Origin: Acidovorax sp. Leaf78
Lineage (GTDB): Bacteria > Pseudomonadota > Gammaproteobacteria > Burkholderiales > Burkholderiaceae_C
Assembly (NCBI RefSeq): GCF_001422735.1
Contig: NZ_LMLZ01000024.1
Coordinates: 186,001 to 250,000 of the forward strand
Direction: 5' to 3'
Length of the DNA stretch: 64,000 nucleotides
Shown: in pieces, positions 41,458 to 49,589 of the stretch
How the letters are laid out: the number at the start of each line of letters is the position of its first letter
How positions within the stretch are numbered: the first letter of the stretch is position 1
Translations under genes and position numbers: made by a program
The notes under the pieces: generated by a model
Database searches by the model: none
What the model saw: the letters and a program-made list of their open reading frames with translations, nothing else
What the model was told of the DNA's origin: nothing

Positions 41458-42147
41458 CTAGAACGGCGTGACGGTATTGAAGATCCGGTTCATCCACCCC
41501 ATGGCCTGGGCTTCGTTCTGCGCCCCGCGGCCGCGCGATTCGACGCGCACGTTGGCCACCTGGGTGGAATTCACGATGCTGCCGGGCTGCAGGGCGCGCG
41601 GATCGATGGTGCCCGAGAAGCGCAGCACGTCCACGTTCTGGTTCACGCCGATCTGCTTTTCACCCGTCACGACCAGGTGGCCGTTGGGCAGCACGTCCAC
41701 CACGGTGGCGGTGATCGAGCCGGTGAAGGTGTTGGCGCTTTCGGTGCCGCCCTTGCCGGAGAAGGTGTTTTCCGAGCCCGCGCCCAGCGTGGTGACGTCG
41801 CTGAGCGACTTCTTCACGAAGGGCAGGTTGGTGATGCCGGCCTTGGCGTTGGAGGTGCGGTCCACGGTGGATGTGGACTTCTGGCTGGCCGTCACGTTCT
41901 CCACGATCATGATCGTCACGTTGTCGCCCACCAGGCGTGCACGGCGGTCTTCGAACGCAGGCCGGTAGCTGGCGTTGTGGAACAGGCTGCCGGTCACCGG
42001 TGGCGGTGTGCGCTGCACTGCGGCGATGGGCGGCGGCGTGGTGGGCAAAATGTCCACGGGCGGGGGCGGCGACATGGTGGCGCAGCCGGTGAGCACCAGC
42101 GCGCCGAGGGCTGCAGGCAGGGCGAGAAAGCGGTTGAACTGCAGCAT
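41458..42147 (-). CDS. flgH: Flagellar L-ring lipoprotein FlgH
   Basis: A 229-residue lipoprotein: signal with lipobox 'ALVLTGCATM', then a Pro-rich stretch, then the FlgH core 'SLFHNASYRPAFEDRRARLVGDNVTIMIVENVTASQKS', 'GKGGTESANTFTGSITATVVDVLPNGHLVVTGEKQIGVNQ' and 'LRFSGTIDPRALQPGSIVNSTQVANVRVE' in line with the family. Forms the L-ring in the outer membrane. ATG 42147 with AGGAG upstream is preferred over upstream ATGs in a repetitive MTMTMT stretch. Confidence 0.94.
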   Translation of the reverse strand: MLQFNRFLALPAALGALVLTGCATMSPPPPVDILPTTPPPIAAVQRTPPPVTGSLFHNASYRPAFEDRRARLVGDNVTIMIVENVTASQKSTSTVDRTSNAKAGITNLPFVKKSLSDVTTLGAGSENTFSGKGGTESANTFTGSITATVVDVLPNGHLVVTGEKQIGVNQNVDVLRFSGTIDPRALQPGSIVNSTQVANVRVESRGRGAQNEAQAMGWMNRIFNTVTPF

Positions 42148-42176
42148 GGCAAAGGCTCCTGTCGTCATCGTCATCG

Positions 42177-42959
42177 TCACAGCTGTGCGAGCTTGGCCAG
42201 CATCTGGTCGGAGGTCTGGATGGCCTTGGAATTCATTTCGTAGGCGCGCTGGGTCTGGATCATGGTGACCAGCTCTTCCACCACGTTCACGTTGGAAGCT
42301 TCCAGAAAACCCTGCTTCAGGATGCCCAGGCCGTTGGTGCCGGGCGTGCCCTGCTGGGGCTGGCCGGACGCGGCGGATTCCTTGAACAGGTTCTGGCCGA
42401 TGGGCTCCAGGCCCGCCGGGTTGATGAACGCGGCCATCGCCAGGTTGCCCAGGGGCTGGGGCTGGGTGTTGCCCTGCACTGTGGCAGACACCACGCCGTC
42501 GGCGCTGATGGTCACGCTGGTGGCGTTGGCGGGCACGGTGATTCCGTTGGCCACGGGCAGGCCGCTGGAGGTGACCATGCGGCCTTGCGCATCGACCTGG
42601 AACGAGCCGTCGCGGGTGTAGCCCAGCGTGCCGTCGGGCATGGTCACTTCAAAGAAGCCGTTGCCGTTGATGGCCACATCCAGGTTGTTCTTCGACTCCT
42701 GCAGGCTGCCCTGCACGAAGTTGCGGCTGGTGGCCACGGTGCGCACACCCAGGCCCAGGTGCAGGCCGGTGGGCAGCTGGTTCTGCTCGGTGGTGGCAGC
42801 GCCCACCTGGCGCAGGTTCTGATAGATCAGATCTTCGAACACCGCGTTGTTGCGCTTGTAGCCGGTGGTGGAGACGTTGGCCAGGTTGTGCGAGACGACG
42901 TCGAGCTGGGTCTGCTGGGCAGACATGCCGGTCTTGGCGATCCAGAGGGAGTTGATCAT
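42177..42959 (-). CDS. flgG: Flagellar distal rod protein FlgG
   Basis: A 260-residue rod protein. '[32 protein letters not shown]' is the basal-body rod N-terminus; '[21 protein letters not shown]' and the C-terminal '[35 protein letters not shown]' are FlgG-specific. It builds the distal rod. ATG 42959. It lies 29 bp upstream of flgH in the operon. Confidence 0.96.
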   Translation of the reverse strand: MINSLWIAKTGMSAQQTQLDVVSHNLANVSTTGYKRNNAVFEDLIYQNLRQVGAATTEQNQLPTGLHLGLGVRTVATSRNFVQGSLQESKNNLDVAINGNGFFEVTMPDGTLGYTRDGSFQVDAQGRMVTSSGLPVANGITVPANATSVTISADGVVSATVQGNTQPQPLGNLAMAAFINPAGLEPIGQNLFKESAASGQPQQGTPGTNGLGILKQGFLEASNVNVVEELVTMIQTQRAYEMNSKAIQTSDQMLAKLAQL

Positions 42960-42995
42960 GGTGCTTCCTTATGGCGTGTCAGCGTGCGATCCGCT

Positions 42996-43736
42996 TCAGC
43001 CGTTCATGCTCAGCAACTGGCTGGCGGTCTTGTCATTGGTCTCGGCGGTCTGCAGCAGGCGCATCTGCTGCTCGAACTGGCGCGATGCGGCAATCATTCC
43101 GACCATGCTTTCCACCGGGTTCACGTTGGAGCCTTCCACTGCGCCGGACAGCATGCGGGCGTTGGCATCGTTGGGCATGGGGTCGCCCGACGTGGTGCGA
43201 AACAGGCCATCGTCGCTGCGCTTGAGCGGGTCTTCCTGTGCGGGCGTGGCGAGCTTGAGGCGGCCGATGTTCTGCGCGGCCTGGCCCGGGATCTTGGCGG
43301 TGATGGTGCCGTCGCCGCCCAGCGAAACCTCGGCACCCGGCGGCACGTCGATGGGTGCGCCGCCGTCGGACAGCACGGGCAGGCCCGTAGGGGTCATCAG
43401 CTGGCCGGCGGCCGACACTTCAAAGGTGCCCGCACGGGTATAGGCCTCCGTGCCGTCCAGGCCCTGCACGGCAAACCATGCATTGCCGGCGGCCATGGCG
43501 TCGAGATTGCGGCCGGTGCGCTGCACCGGGCCGGGCGTGTTCACGTAGCCCGAGGTGGCTTCGAGCGCGAAGACGCGGGTCTTGGAGCCATCGCCCTGCA
43601 TGGGCACCGAGCGGAAGGTCGACATCTCCGCGCGAAAGCCCTGGGTGGACGCGTTGGCCAAGTTGTTGGACAGCACGGCCTGCCGGTGGGCGGCCGCGTT
43701 GGCGCCTGTCATCGAGGTGTAGATGATGCGGTCCAT
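42996..43736 (-). CDS. flgF: Flagellar proximal rod protein FlgF
   Basis: A 246-residue protein: 'DRIIYTSMTGANAAAHRQAVLSNNLANASTQGFRA' N-terminus, 'AYTRAGTFEVSAAGQLMTPTG' mid-section and 'VESMVGMIAASRQFEQQMRLL' near the C-terminus fit FlgF. It is part of the proximal rod. ATG 43736; the gene lies 36 bp upstream of flgG and 59 bp after flgE. Confidence 0.95.
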   Translation of the reverse strand: MDRIIYTSMTGANAAAHRQAVLSNNLANASTQGFRAEMSTFRSVPMQGDGSKTRVFALEATSGYVNTPGPVQRTGRNLDAMAAGNAWFAVQGLDGTEAYTRAGTFEVSAAGQLMTPTGLPVLSDGGAPIDVPPGAEVSLGGDGTITAKIPGQAAQNIGRLKLATPAQEDPLKRSDDGLFRTTSGDPMPNDANARMLSGAVEGSNVNPVESMVGMIAASRQFEQQMRLLQTAETNDKTASQLLSMNG

Positions 43737-43795
43737 AAGTGCTTTCCGAAGTCCAGTGCAGGGTCAGTGGCGTGTGATCAGGTCGATCAGGTCGA

Positions 43796-45076
43796 TCAGC
43801 GCAAATTCACCAGGGTGGACATCACCTGGTCTTGCGTCTTGATCGTCTGCGCGTTGGCCTGGTAGGCGCGCTGCGCGGTCATCATGTTCACGAGTTCGGC
43901 GGTCAGGTCGACGTTGGAGTCTTCCAGCGCGCCCGAGCGCAGCGAGCCGAAGTTGCCATCGGTGGCGGTGCCCACCACCGGCTGGCCGGATTCGAACGTG
44001 GCCACCCAGTTGTTGCCGCCCACCGAGGCCAGGCCCTGCGTGTTGCGAAAGCTCGACAGGGCGACCTGGCCTTCGGCACGGGTCACGCCGTTCGAGTAAC
44101 GGGTCATGATCATCCCGTTGTTCTCGATGTTGATGCCGGTCAGCTCGCCGGAGGTGTAGCCGTCCTGGCTCAGGGTGGACACCGAGAACTTCTGGCCGAA
44201 CTGCGTCACCTTGTCCAGCGCCACATCCACCGTGTAGGGCGTCAGGTTGTTGGGGTTCGGGGGCGTCGGGTTGACGGTCAGCGGCAGCGAAAAGCCGGTG
44301 GCAGGCGGCGTGGCGGCCGGGCCGACTATGGCGCCGTTGTTGTCGAAGGTGATCTGGCCGATGGCCGTGGCCACCACGGGCGGCGTGGCGGTGGGGTCGT
44401 CCAGCGCGTCGTACACGTCCCAGGTGTTGGCGGTGGCGGTCTTCTGGAAGTACAGGTTGACCGGCTTGGCAACGCCCTGACTGTCGTACACGTTGATCGA
44501 GGTGCCGTAGGTGGCGCGCGGCGTGGCGGGCACGGGCGGCGTGGCCGTGGGGTTGCCTGCTGCGTCGGTGGCGCGTGCGTCCAGGTTGAACGCTGCCGTG
44601 ATCTTGGTGGTCTGCTTGGCAGGGATGGGTTCGGTCGTCGGGAACACCATCGGGATCGGGTCGGTGCCCGACCGCAGGCCCGTGGCCGGGTCCACCGGAA
44701 AGCCCATCACCTTGGCGTTGTCGTTGGTGATCATGTTGCCTTCCTTGTCCAGCTTGAAGTTGCCGGAGCGGGTGTAGGCAGGCGTGCCATCGGGCATGGT
44801 CAGCGAGAAGAAGCCGTTGCCGTTGATGGCCACATCGAGGCTGTTGCCGGTGATGGTGAGGTTGCCCTGCGTGAACTGCTGCGACACCGCAGCGACTTCC
44901 ACACCGATGCCGGCGTTGGTACCGCCAGCCGAGCCGATGGCCGAGGCCACCATCTCAGCGAACTCGGCCCGCGAGGCCTTGAAGCCCACGGTGTTGGAGT
45001 TGGCGATGTTGTGCCCGATGACATCGAGATTTTTGCTGGCGGCATTCAAGCCCGACAGGCCTTGCTGAAAACTCAT
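43796..45076 (-). CDS. flgE: Flagellar hook protein FlgE
   Basis: A 426-residue protein with 'SFQQGLSGLNAASKNLDVIGHNIANSNTVGFK' at the N-terminus and 'VDLTAELVNMMTAQRAYQANAQTIKTQDQVMSTLVNLR' at the C-terminus. The central part is the variable hook domain, here with Pro/Ala/Thr-rich segments ('NPTATPPVPATPRAT', 'PTATPPVVAT'). It forms the universal joint of the flagellum. ATG 45076; 44 bp after flgD. Confidence 0.96.
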   Translation of the reverse strand: MSFQQGLSGLNAASKNLDVIGHNIANSNTVGFKASRAEFAEMVASAIGSAGGTNAGIGVEVAAVSQQFTQGNLTITGNSLDVAINGNGFFSLTMPDGTPAYTRSGNFKLDKEGNMITNDNAKVMGFPVDPATGLRSGTDPIPMVFPTTEPIPAKQTTKITAAFNLDARATDAAGNPTATPPVPATPRATYGTSINVYDSQGVAKPVNLYFQKTATANTWDVYDALDDPTATPPVVATAIGQITFDNNGAIVGPAATPPATGFSLPLTVNPTPPNPNNLTPYTVDVALDKVTQFGQKFSVSTLSQDGYTSGELTGINIENNGMIMTRYSNGVTRAEGQVALSSFRNTQGLASVGGNNWVATFESGQPVVGTATDGNFGSLRSGALEDSNVDLTAELVNMMTAQRAYQANAQTIKTQDQVMSTLVNLR

Positions 45077-45120
45077 GGTGTTCTCCTATGGACGCGAAGA
45101 AAAGGGGGGGCGGGCCGGCG

Positions 45121-45780
45121 TTACACCAGGGCCTTGATCTGGCTGTAGCTGATGGTCTTGCCGTTGGACAGGGTCAGCTGGAGCTGGCCGTCCTCGGCGC
45201 CCGCGGCGGTGACCTTGGACAGGGCCAGCGGCGTGCTCGACAGCTTGGCCGAGCCGTTGACGGCGCTGACGCGGAACTGCAGCGCATCGGTGGCGCCGGT
45301 GTATTTGCTGGCATCCCACTCGAAGGTGTGGCGGCCTGCGCCCTTGGCGCCCAGGTCGATCGTGTCCACCACCTGGCCACCGGCGGTGGTGACCTCGATC
45401 TTCACGTTCGTGGCCGCCGACGGCAGCTCGAAACCGCCCTTGCCGACCTTGTCGGCCACCGCGATGGAGGCGCCTTCGGTCAGCACGTTGCGCCCGATCA
45501 GCGTGGTGCCCTGCATGACCTGCAGCGAGTTGAACTGCTCGGACATGCTCTGCATGGTCTGGTTGAGCTGCTGGATGCCGGTGACCGTGTTGATCTGCGC
45601 GATCTGCGAGGTCATCTGGGCGTTGTCCAGCGGGTTCATCGGGTCCTGGTTGTTCAGCTGCGCGACGAGCAGCTTCAAGAACCGGTCCTGCGCGGCTGCG
45701 GGGTCCGTGGCGGCGTTGGCCTTGGTGCCGCCGGTGGCGTCGGTGACGGTGGGCGCGCTGGTGGTGGAGTTGAGGATCAT
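45121..45780 (-). CDS. flgD: Hook-capping scaffold protein FlgD
   Basis: A 219-residue protein. 'AAQDRFLKLLVAQLNNQDPMNPLDNAQMTSQIAQINTVTGIQQLNQTM' is the FlgD N-terminal signature. The C-terminal half is a FlgD Ig-like/tudor pair ('GRHTFEWDASKYTGATDALQFRV'). It caps the growing hook. ATG 45780; 15 bp after flgC. Confidence 0.95.
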   Translation of the reverse strand: MILNSTTSAPTVTDATGGTKANAATDPAAAQDRFLKLLVAQLNNQDPMNPLDNAQMTSQIAQINTVTGIQQLNQTMQSMSEQFNSLQVMQGTTLIGRNVLTEGASIAVADKVGKGGFELPSAATNVKIEVTTAGGQVVDTIDLGAKGAGRHTFEWDASKYTGATDALQFRVSAVNGSAKLSSTPLALSKVTAAGAEDGQLQLTLSNGKTISYSQIKALV

Positions 45781-45795
45781 GGTGAGGTCCTTGAG

Positions 45796-46200
45796 TTACT
45801 GGCCCATCTGCAGGGTCTTGAGGAGCAGCGACTTGGCCGTGTTCATGACCTCGACGTTGTTTTGGTAAGAGCGCGAGGCGGAGATCATGTTGACCATCTC
45901 CTCCACCGCGTTGACGTTGGAATGCGTGACGTAGCCCTGCTCGTCGGCGGACGGGTGGCTGGGGTCGTGCACCTTGCGGCCTGGCGTGTTGCTTTCGTTG
46001 ATGCCCGTCACGCGCACGCCGGCAGAGCTTTCCGCGCCCATGGGCTCGGTCTGGAACATCACCTGGCGTGCCTTGTAGGCCTTGCCATCGGGGCCGGCCA
46101 CGGCATCGACGTTGGCCAGGTTGCTGGCCACCACGTTGAGCCGCTGCGACTGCGCACTGATGGCGCTGCCCGACACATTGAAGATGGAGAACATGGACAT
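45796..46200 (-). CDS. flgC: Flagellar proximal rod protein FlgC
   Basis: A 134-residue rod protein: 'FSIFNVSGSAISAQSQRLNVVASNLANVDAV' and C-terminal 'VNAVEEMVNMISASRSYQNNVEVMNTAKSLLLKTLQMGQ'. ATG 46200 is the family start; longer in-frame extension belongs to the shadow of flgB. It lies 41 bp after flgB. Confidence 0.96.
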   Translation of the reverse strand: MSMFSIFNVSGSAISAQSQRLNVVASNLANVDAVAGPDGKAYKARQVMFQTEPMGAESSAGVRVTGINESNTPGRKVHDPSHPSADEQGYVTHSNVNAVEEMVNMISASRSYQNNVEVMNTAKSLLLKTLQMGQ

Positions 46201-46241
46201 GGGGTGACTCGCTTTCTGCGCTCGATGCGGGGGCGTTTTGC

Positions 46242-46703
46242 TTATTGGCCCTGGATGGCGCTGAGCATGGTTTTGGCGTTGCCGTTGATGAACCGCAGCG
46301 TGGCTTCGTAGCGCACGGCGTTGTCGACGAAATTGGCGCGTTCGCGGTCCAGGTCGACCGTGTTGTTGTCCAGGGCGGGCTGGGTCTGCACCGAATAGCC
46401 CAGCGAGCCCTTGGCGCCCAGCTCGCCGCTCATGCGGCTGGTGGGCAGGGGCATGTGGCGCGCGTCGGTGGTGCCGGCCGTACCCACGGAACCCGCGGTC
46501 AGCTTGGTGGTGAAGCCCGAGCCGGTGCCCGTGCTGCTCTCGCCCGTGGCCTCTTTCAGCGCTTCGCTGAACTTGAAGTCGCGCGCCACGTAGCCGGGGG
46601 TGTCCGAGTTCGCAATGTTGCTGGCGATGGCACGCTGGCGCTCGGAACGCAGGATCAGTGCGTTGCCGTGGAAGTCCAGCCGGTTGGTCATCTTGTCGAG
46701 CAT
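46242..46703 (-). CDS. flgB: Flagellar proximal rod protein FlgB
   Basis: A 153-residue protein with 'RLDFHGNALILRSERQRAIASNIANSDTPGYVARDF' and C-terminal 'FVDNAVRYEATLRFINGNAKTMLSAIQGQ', both FlgB hallmarks. It begins the flgB-flgL operon and forms the base of the rod. Divergent from flgA, with 256 bp between them. ATG 46703. I found no convincing sigma-28 or sigma-54 promoter upstream. Confidence 0.96.
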   Translation of the reverse strand: MLDKMTNRLDFHGNALILRSERQRAIASNIANSDTPGYVARDFKFSEALKEATGESSTGTGSGFTTKLTAGSVGTAGTTDARHMPLPTSRMSGELGAKGSLGYSVQTQPALDNNTVDLDRERANFVDNAVRYEATLRFINGNAKTMLSAIQGQ

Positions 46704-46959
46704 GTTTGCCTCGTGCCCTGGAGTGCAAAGACGCCGGTCCAGGGGGTTTTCCGGCGTGGCTCGATTGTGGAGAGCGTGGCTTTTTTCTAAAGCGCGAAGA
46801 ACGCGGAAATGGGCGCGCAGTTTCGGGTTTTGCCCGGGCCGGGCCTGCCTATAGTTCCAGTCGTGAAATAGTCTTTGCCGCCCTGTGCGGGAAGACCCGC
46901 GACGACTCGACGACGTGCGACGACTTGCGAACCCGCCCCGCGATGCCCCAGGAGGCCCC

Positions 46960-47727
46960 ATGCCATCGATCTCGTTCCCTCGTTCCTTCTCCGCTCCCCG
47001 TGCCGCCACCCGCCGTGCCCTGACGGCCGCGCTGCTGCTGGGCGCGGCGCTGTGCACCATGGGCTCCGCGCGCGCCCAGGCCGCTGCGGACCCTGCGGCG
47101 GACCTGGGGCCGCTGACCCAGCGCTGGCTGGACGATGCCCTCACGCGCAACCAGTCTTCGGGCTTGCCGCTGCGCATGGAAGTGAGCGTGGGCTCTCTGG
47201 ATTCGCGCCTGCGGCTGGCGCCCTGTGCGCGGGTCGAGCCTTACTTGCCGGTGGGTTCGCGGCTGTGGGGCCGCACCCGCCTGGGGCTGCGCTGCGTAGA
47301 GGGGCAGACCGCCTGGAACGTGTACCTTCCGGTCACGGTCAAGGCGTTCGGCCCTGCCTGGGTGCTGACCAGCGCCGTCGCACCGGGGGCCGTCCTGACC
47401 GCCGCCGACGCCACCGAGTCGGAGGTCGACTGGGCAGCAGAATCTGCCGCCGTCATGGCCAACCCGGAAATGTGGGTAGGACAGATTGCGGCGCGCCAAC
47501 TGGTGCCCGGACAGGCGCTGCGCCAGAGCATGGTGCGCGCGCCCAACCTCTTCCGTGCCGGGGCCCAGGTCAAGGTGGTGGCGCAGGGGCCGGGCTACGC
47601 GGTCACCTCCGCTGGGCAGGCGATGTCTTCAGGTGCTGCAGGCCAGATTGTCCGCATCCGAATGGACAATGGCCGCATCGTTAGCGGCACTGTGAGCGAA
47701 AACGGGACAATCGACGTCACTCTTTGA
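46960..47727 (+). CDS. flgA: P-ring assembly chaperone FlgA
   Basis: A 255-residue periplasmic protein: signal peptide to about residue 40 ('TMGSARAQA'), then 'RMEVSVGSLDSRLRLAPCARVEPYLPVGSRLWGRTRLGLRC' and a C-terminal SAF-like domain ('ARQLVPGQALRQSMVRAPNLFRAGAQVKVVAQGPGY', 'GQIVRIRMDNGRIVSGTVSENG'). It assists P-ring assembly. ATG 46960 follows a strong AGGAGG. Divergent from flgB and followed by flgM. Confidence 0.95.
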   Translation: MPSISFPRSFSAPRAATRRALTAALLLGAALCTMGSARAQAAADPAADLGPLTQRWLDDALTRNQSSGLPLRMEVSVGSLDSRLRLAPCARVEPYLPVGSRLWGRTRLGLRCVEGQTAWNVYLPVTVKAFGPAWVLTSAVAPGAVLTAADATESEVDWAAESAAVMANPEMWVGQIAARQLVPGQALRQSMVRAPNLFRAGAQVKVVAQGPGYAVTSAGQAMSSGAAGQIVRIRMDNGRIVSGTVSENGTIDVTL

Positions 47728-47749
47728 TGACCGGACTGCGATAAATCGC

Positions 47750-47776
47750 TAAAGTCCCCGTCAAATGGGTCGAAAC
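47750..47776 (+). promoter_or_regulatory. Candidate sigma-28 promoter for flgM
   Basis: TAAA (47750-47753), a 15-base spacer, then GTCGAAAC (47769-47776), close to the sigma-28 pattern TAAA-N15-GCCGATAA (five of eight matches in the -10). It lies 44 bp before the flgM ATG, so flgM and flgN could be made by FliA as well as from flgA. Confidence 0.5.
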
Positions 47777-47819
47777 CATTGCTACTGTGCCCCACATCGA
47801 AGGGGTGGTGGAGAGAGCG

Positions 47820-48140
47820 ATGAAGATTGGTCAAAAACCGGAACTCCCGGGCGGGTTGCCGCAGGCAGCGCTTGCCAAGCAAGCCAAGAGCCCTGCCACG
47901 GCTGCTGAAGGAGCCACGAAAGACGCGCTGAAGGCGTCAGCCGCCGGTGTGCCTGTCACGGTGTCGACCGCGGCCCGCGCCCTGGACCAGACGGCCCGCA
48001 CCACGGGCGACTTCGACGCCGGCAAGGTCAAAGCCGTGCGCGCGGCGATCGACAAAGGCACCTTCTCGGTGAACGCCGAAGCCATTGCCGACAAGATGCT
48101 CACCAACGCCCAGGAAATCCTGTCCCGCTCACGCGGCTGA
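47820..48140 (+). CDS. flgM: Anti-sigma-28 factor FlgM
   Basis: A 106-residue protein. The C-terminal half ('DFDAGKVKAVRAAIDKGTFSVNAEAIADKMLTNAQEIL') is the FlgM sigma-28-binding region; the N-terminal half is Ala/Lys-rich and disordered-looking. It holds FliA inactive until the hook is complete and is then secreted. ATG 47820 with GGAGAG upstream. It lies between flgA and flgN. Confidence 0.93.
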   Translation: MKIGQKPELPGGLPQAALAKQAKSPATAAEGATKDALKASAAGVPVTVSTAARALDQTARTTGDFDAGKVKAVRAAIDKGTFSVNAEAIADKMLTNAQEILSRSRG

Positions 48141-48225
48141 CCTGACTTGTTATCGGACAGACCGCGCGTTTCTCGAGTCCTGAACTTTCCTTGGCAGACC
48201 AGCACGGTTCATCGCACAATGCGCC

Positions 48226-48600
48226 ATGTCGCTGGAAGAATCCCTCTCGGCTGTTGAACAGCTGATCGAAAAAGTCTCCGCCGCGCTGCTTGCGGCCGAT
48301 CCCCAAATCCTGGAAAAGAACAGCATCGCCCTGCGCGATGCTGCGGCGCAGTTCACCTATGCGCTGGAGCAGACGGCGCAGCGCGGGCTCCCCGTGCCCG
48401 CACAGCTGCAACAGCGGGTGGATGCCATCCGCGACGCGCTGGCCAACCACCGCGAAGGCCTGGCCCGCTTGTCCGCCAACGCCGACCGCCAGGTCGCCAG
48501 CCTCATCCCTCAGTCCGGCACCCCCGCCACCTACGGCGATGGCCGCGGCACCCAGCCCGGCAAGCCCGGCGTGGCCCGCATCTACAAGTCGGCGGGTTGA
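48226..48600 (+). CDS. flgN: FlgN-like export chaperone
   Basis: A 124-residue helical protein: 'SLEESLSAVEQLIEKVSAALLAADPQILEKNS' and 'LEQTAQRGLPVPAQLQQRVDAIRDALANHREGLARLSANADRQVASLIP' give a long helical hairpin typical of FlgN, the chaperone for FlgK and FlgL. Sequence signatures are weak, but size and position directly after flgM are as expected. ATG 48226. Confidence 0.8.
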   Translation: MSLEESLSAVEQLIEKVSAALLAADPQILEKNSIALRDAAAQFTYALEQTAQRGLPVPAQLQQRVDAIRDALANHREGLARLSANADRQVASLIPQSGTPATYGDGRGTQPGKPGVARIYKSAG

Positions 48601-48611
48601 GTCGCAACTCA

Positions 48612-48712
48612 AAAAAGATAGCTGCTGACGCTTGCCTCGCCTGGGTTGGAATGGATAAACCGGCTCGATCTGCCGTCAGCCAAGCGCAAGCAGCTATCCT
48701 ATCGATAGCAGA
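48612..48712. repeat. AGCTAT-type repeat pair forming a long stem-loop
   Basis: GATAGCTGCTGACGCTT (48617-48633) and AAGCGCAAGCAGCTATC (48682-48698) are inverted with 15 of 17 matches, leaving a 48-base loop. This double copy (d1/d2) lies in the convergent space between flgN and fliA and could act as a transcription stop for flgN. Confidence 0.6.
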
Positions 48713-48787
48713 AGCGATGGCGAAAGCGGGTCAGTACGTCGGGAGTTAGCCTTGAGCAATGCCCGTCGAAACGGTCGCAGCCCCATA

Positions 48788-48868
48788 CCAGTGCCACCGT
48801 GGATCTGGCTCCGCCAGTCCAGGGGTGGCGTCCCCCTCAGGGGGAAGCGGCGCAGCCGCTCAGGGGGA
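48788..48868 (-). repeat. 3'-end repeat, copy G (canonical)
   Basis: Begins 4 bp after the fliA TAG; nearly identical to copy B over 80 bp (CCCCCTGAGCGGCTGCGCCG, CTTCCCCCTGAGGGGGACGC, CACCCCTGGACTGGCGGAGC). Confidence 0.75.
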
Positions 48869-48871
48869 GCG

Positions 48872-49585
48872 CTAGTGCGCCCGCATTTTCGCCCGCAAGC
48901 GGGCGATGGACTGGCTGTGCAGCTGGCACACCCGGGATTCCGTGACGCCCAGCACGGCCGCGATCTCCTTGAGATTCATGTCGTGCTCGTAGTACATGCC
49001 CATGATGTGCTGCTCGCGCTCGGGCAGGCTCTTGATGGCGTTGACCAGGGACACCTTGAGCCGCTGGTCGCGCAGCATCTCCATCGGGTCGGCGTCACCG
49101 TCCGCGACGTGGCGGTCGAGGAAACCGTCGTCGTCCTCGTTGTGGGTCATGTCCTCCAGATACACCAGCTGGGTGCCGCGCACCTTACCCAGCAAGCTCT
49201 GATAGTCGGACAGCTCCATGCCCATTTCGTCGGCGATCTCGGATTCGAGCGGGCTGCGGCCGAGCTTTTGCTCCAGGCGGTGCACGGCGTGCTCGATGTC
49301 TTTCTGGCTCTTGCGCGAGCTGCGGCTCATCCAGTCGCCCTCGCGCAGCTCGTCGAGCATGGCGCCACGGATGCGCTGGGTGGCAAAGGTCTCGAACTGC
49401 ACACCCTGCGCCACTTCATAGCGCGACAGCGCCTCCGCCAGGCCCATCATGCCGACCTGGATCAAGTCGTCCAGCTCCACATTGGGGGGCAGCTTGGCGA
49501 TCATGTGGTGCGCGATCCTGCGAACCAGCGGAACATGCTGGCGGATCATCGCGTCACGATCGAGCTGGCCTTTGGCGGTGTACAT
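48872..49585 (-). CDS. fliA: Flagellar sigma factor FliA (sigma-28)
   Basis: A 237-residue group 3 sigma factor. 'MIRQHVPLVRRIAHHMIAKLPPNVELDDLIQVGMMGLAEAL' is region 2; 'QFETFATQRIRGAMLDELREGDW' continues it; region 3 is 'IEHAVHRLEQKLGRSPLESEIADEM'; region 4 is 'LPEREQHIMGMYYEHDMNLKEIAAVLGVTESRVCQLHSQSIARLRAKM'. It drives late flagellar and chemotaxis genes and is held by FlgM. ATG 49585 ('MYTAKGQ') is the FliA start, 4 bp after the FlhG-like stop. Confidence 0.95.
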   Translation of the reverse strand: MYTAKGQLDRDAMIRQHVPLVRRIAHHMIAKLPPNVELDDLIQVGMMGLAEALSRYEVAQGVQFETFATQRIRGAMLDELREGDWMSRSSRKSQKDIEHAVHRLEQKLGRSPLESEIADEMGMELSDYQSLLGKVRGTQLVYLEDMTHNEDDDGFLDRHVADGDADPMEMLRDQRLKVSLVNAIKSLPEREQHIMGMYYEHDMNLKEIAAVLGVTESRVCQLHSQSIARLRAKMRAH

Positions 49586-49589
49586 CAGA

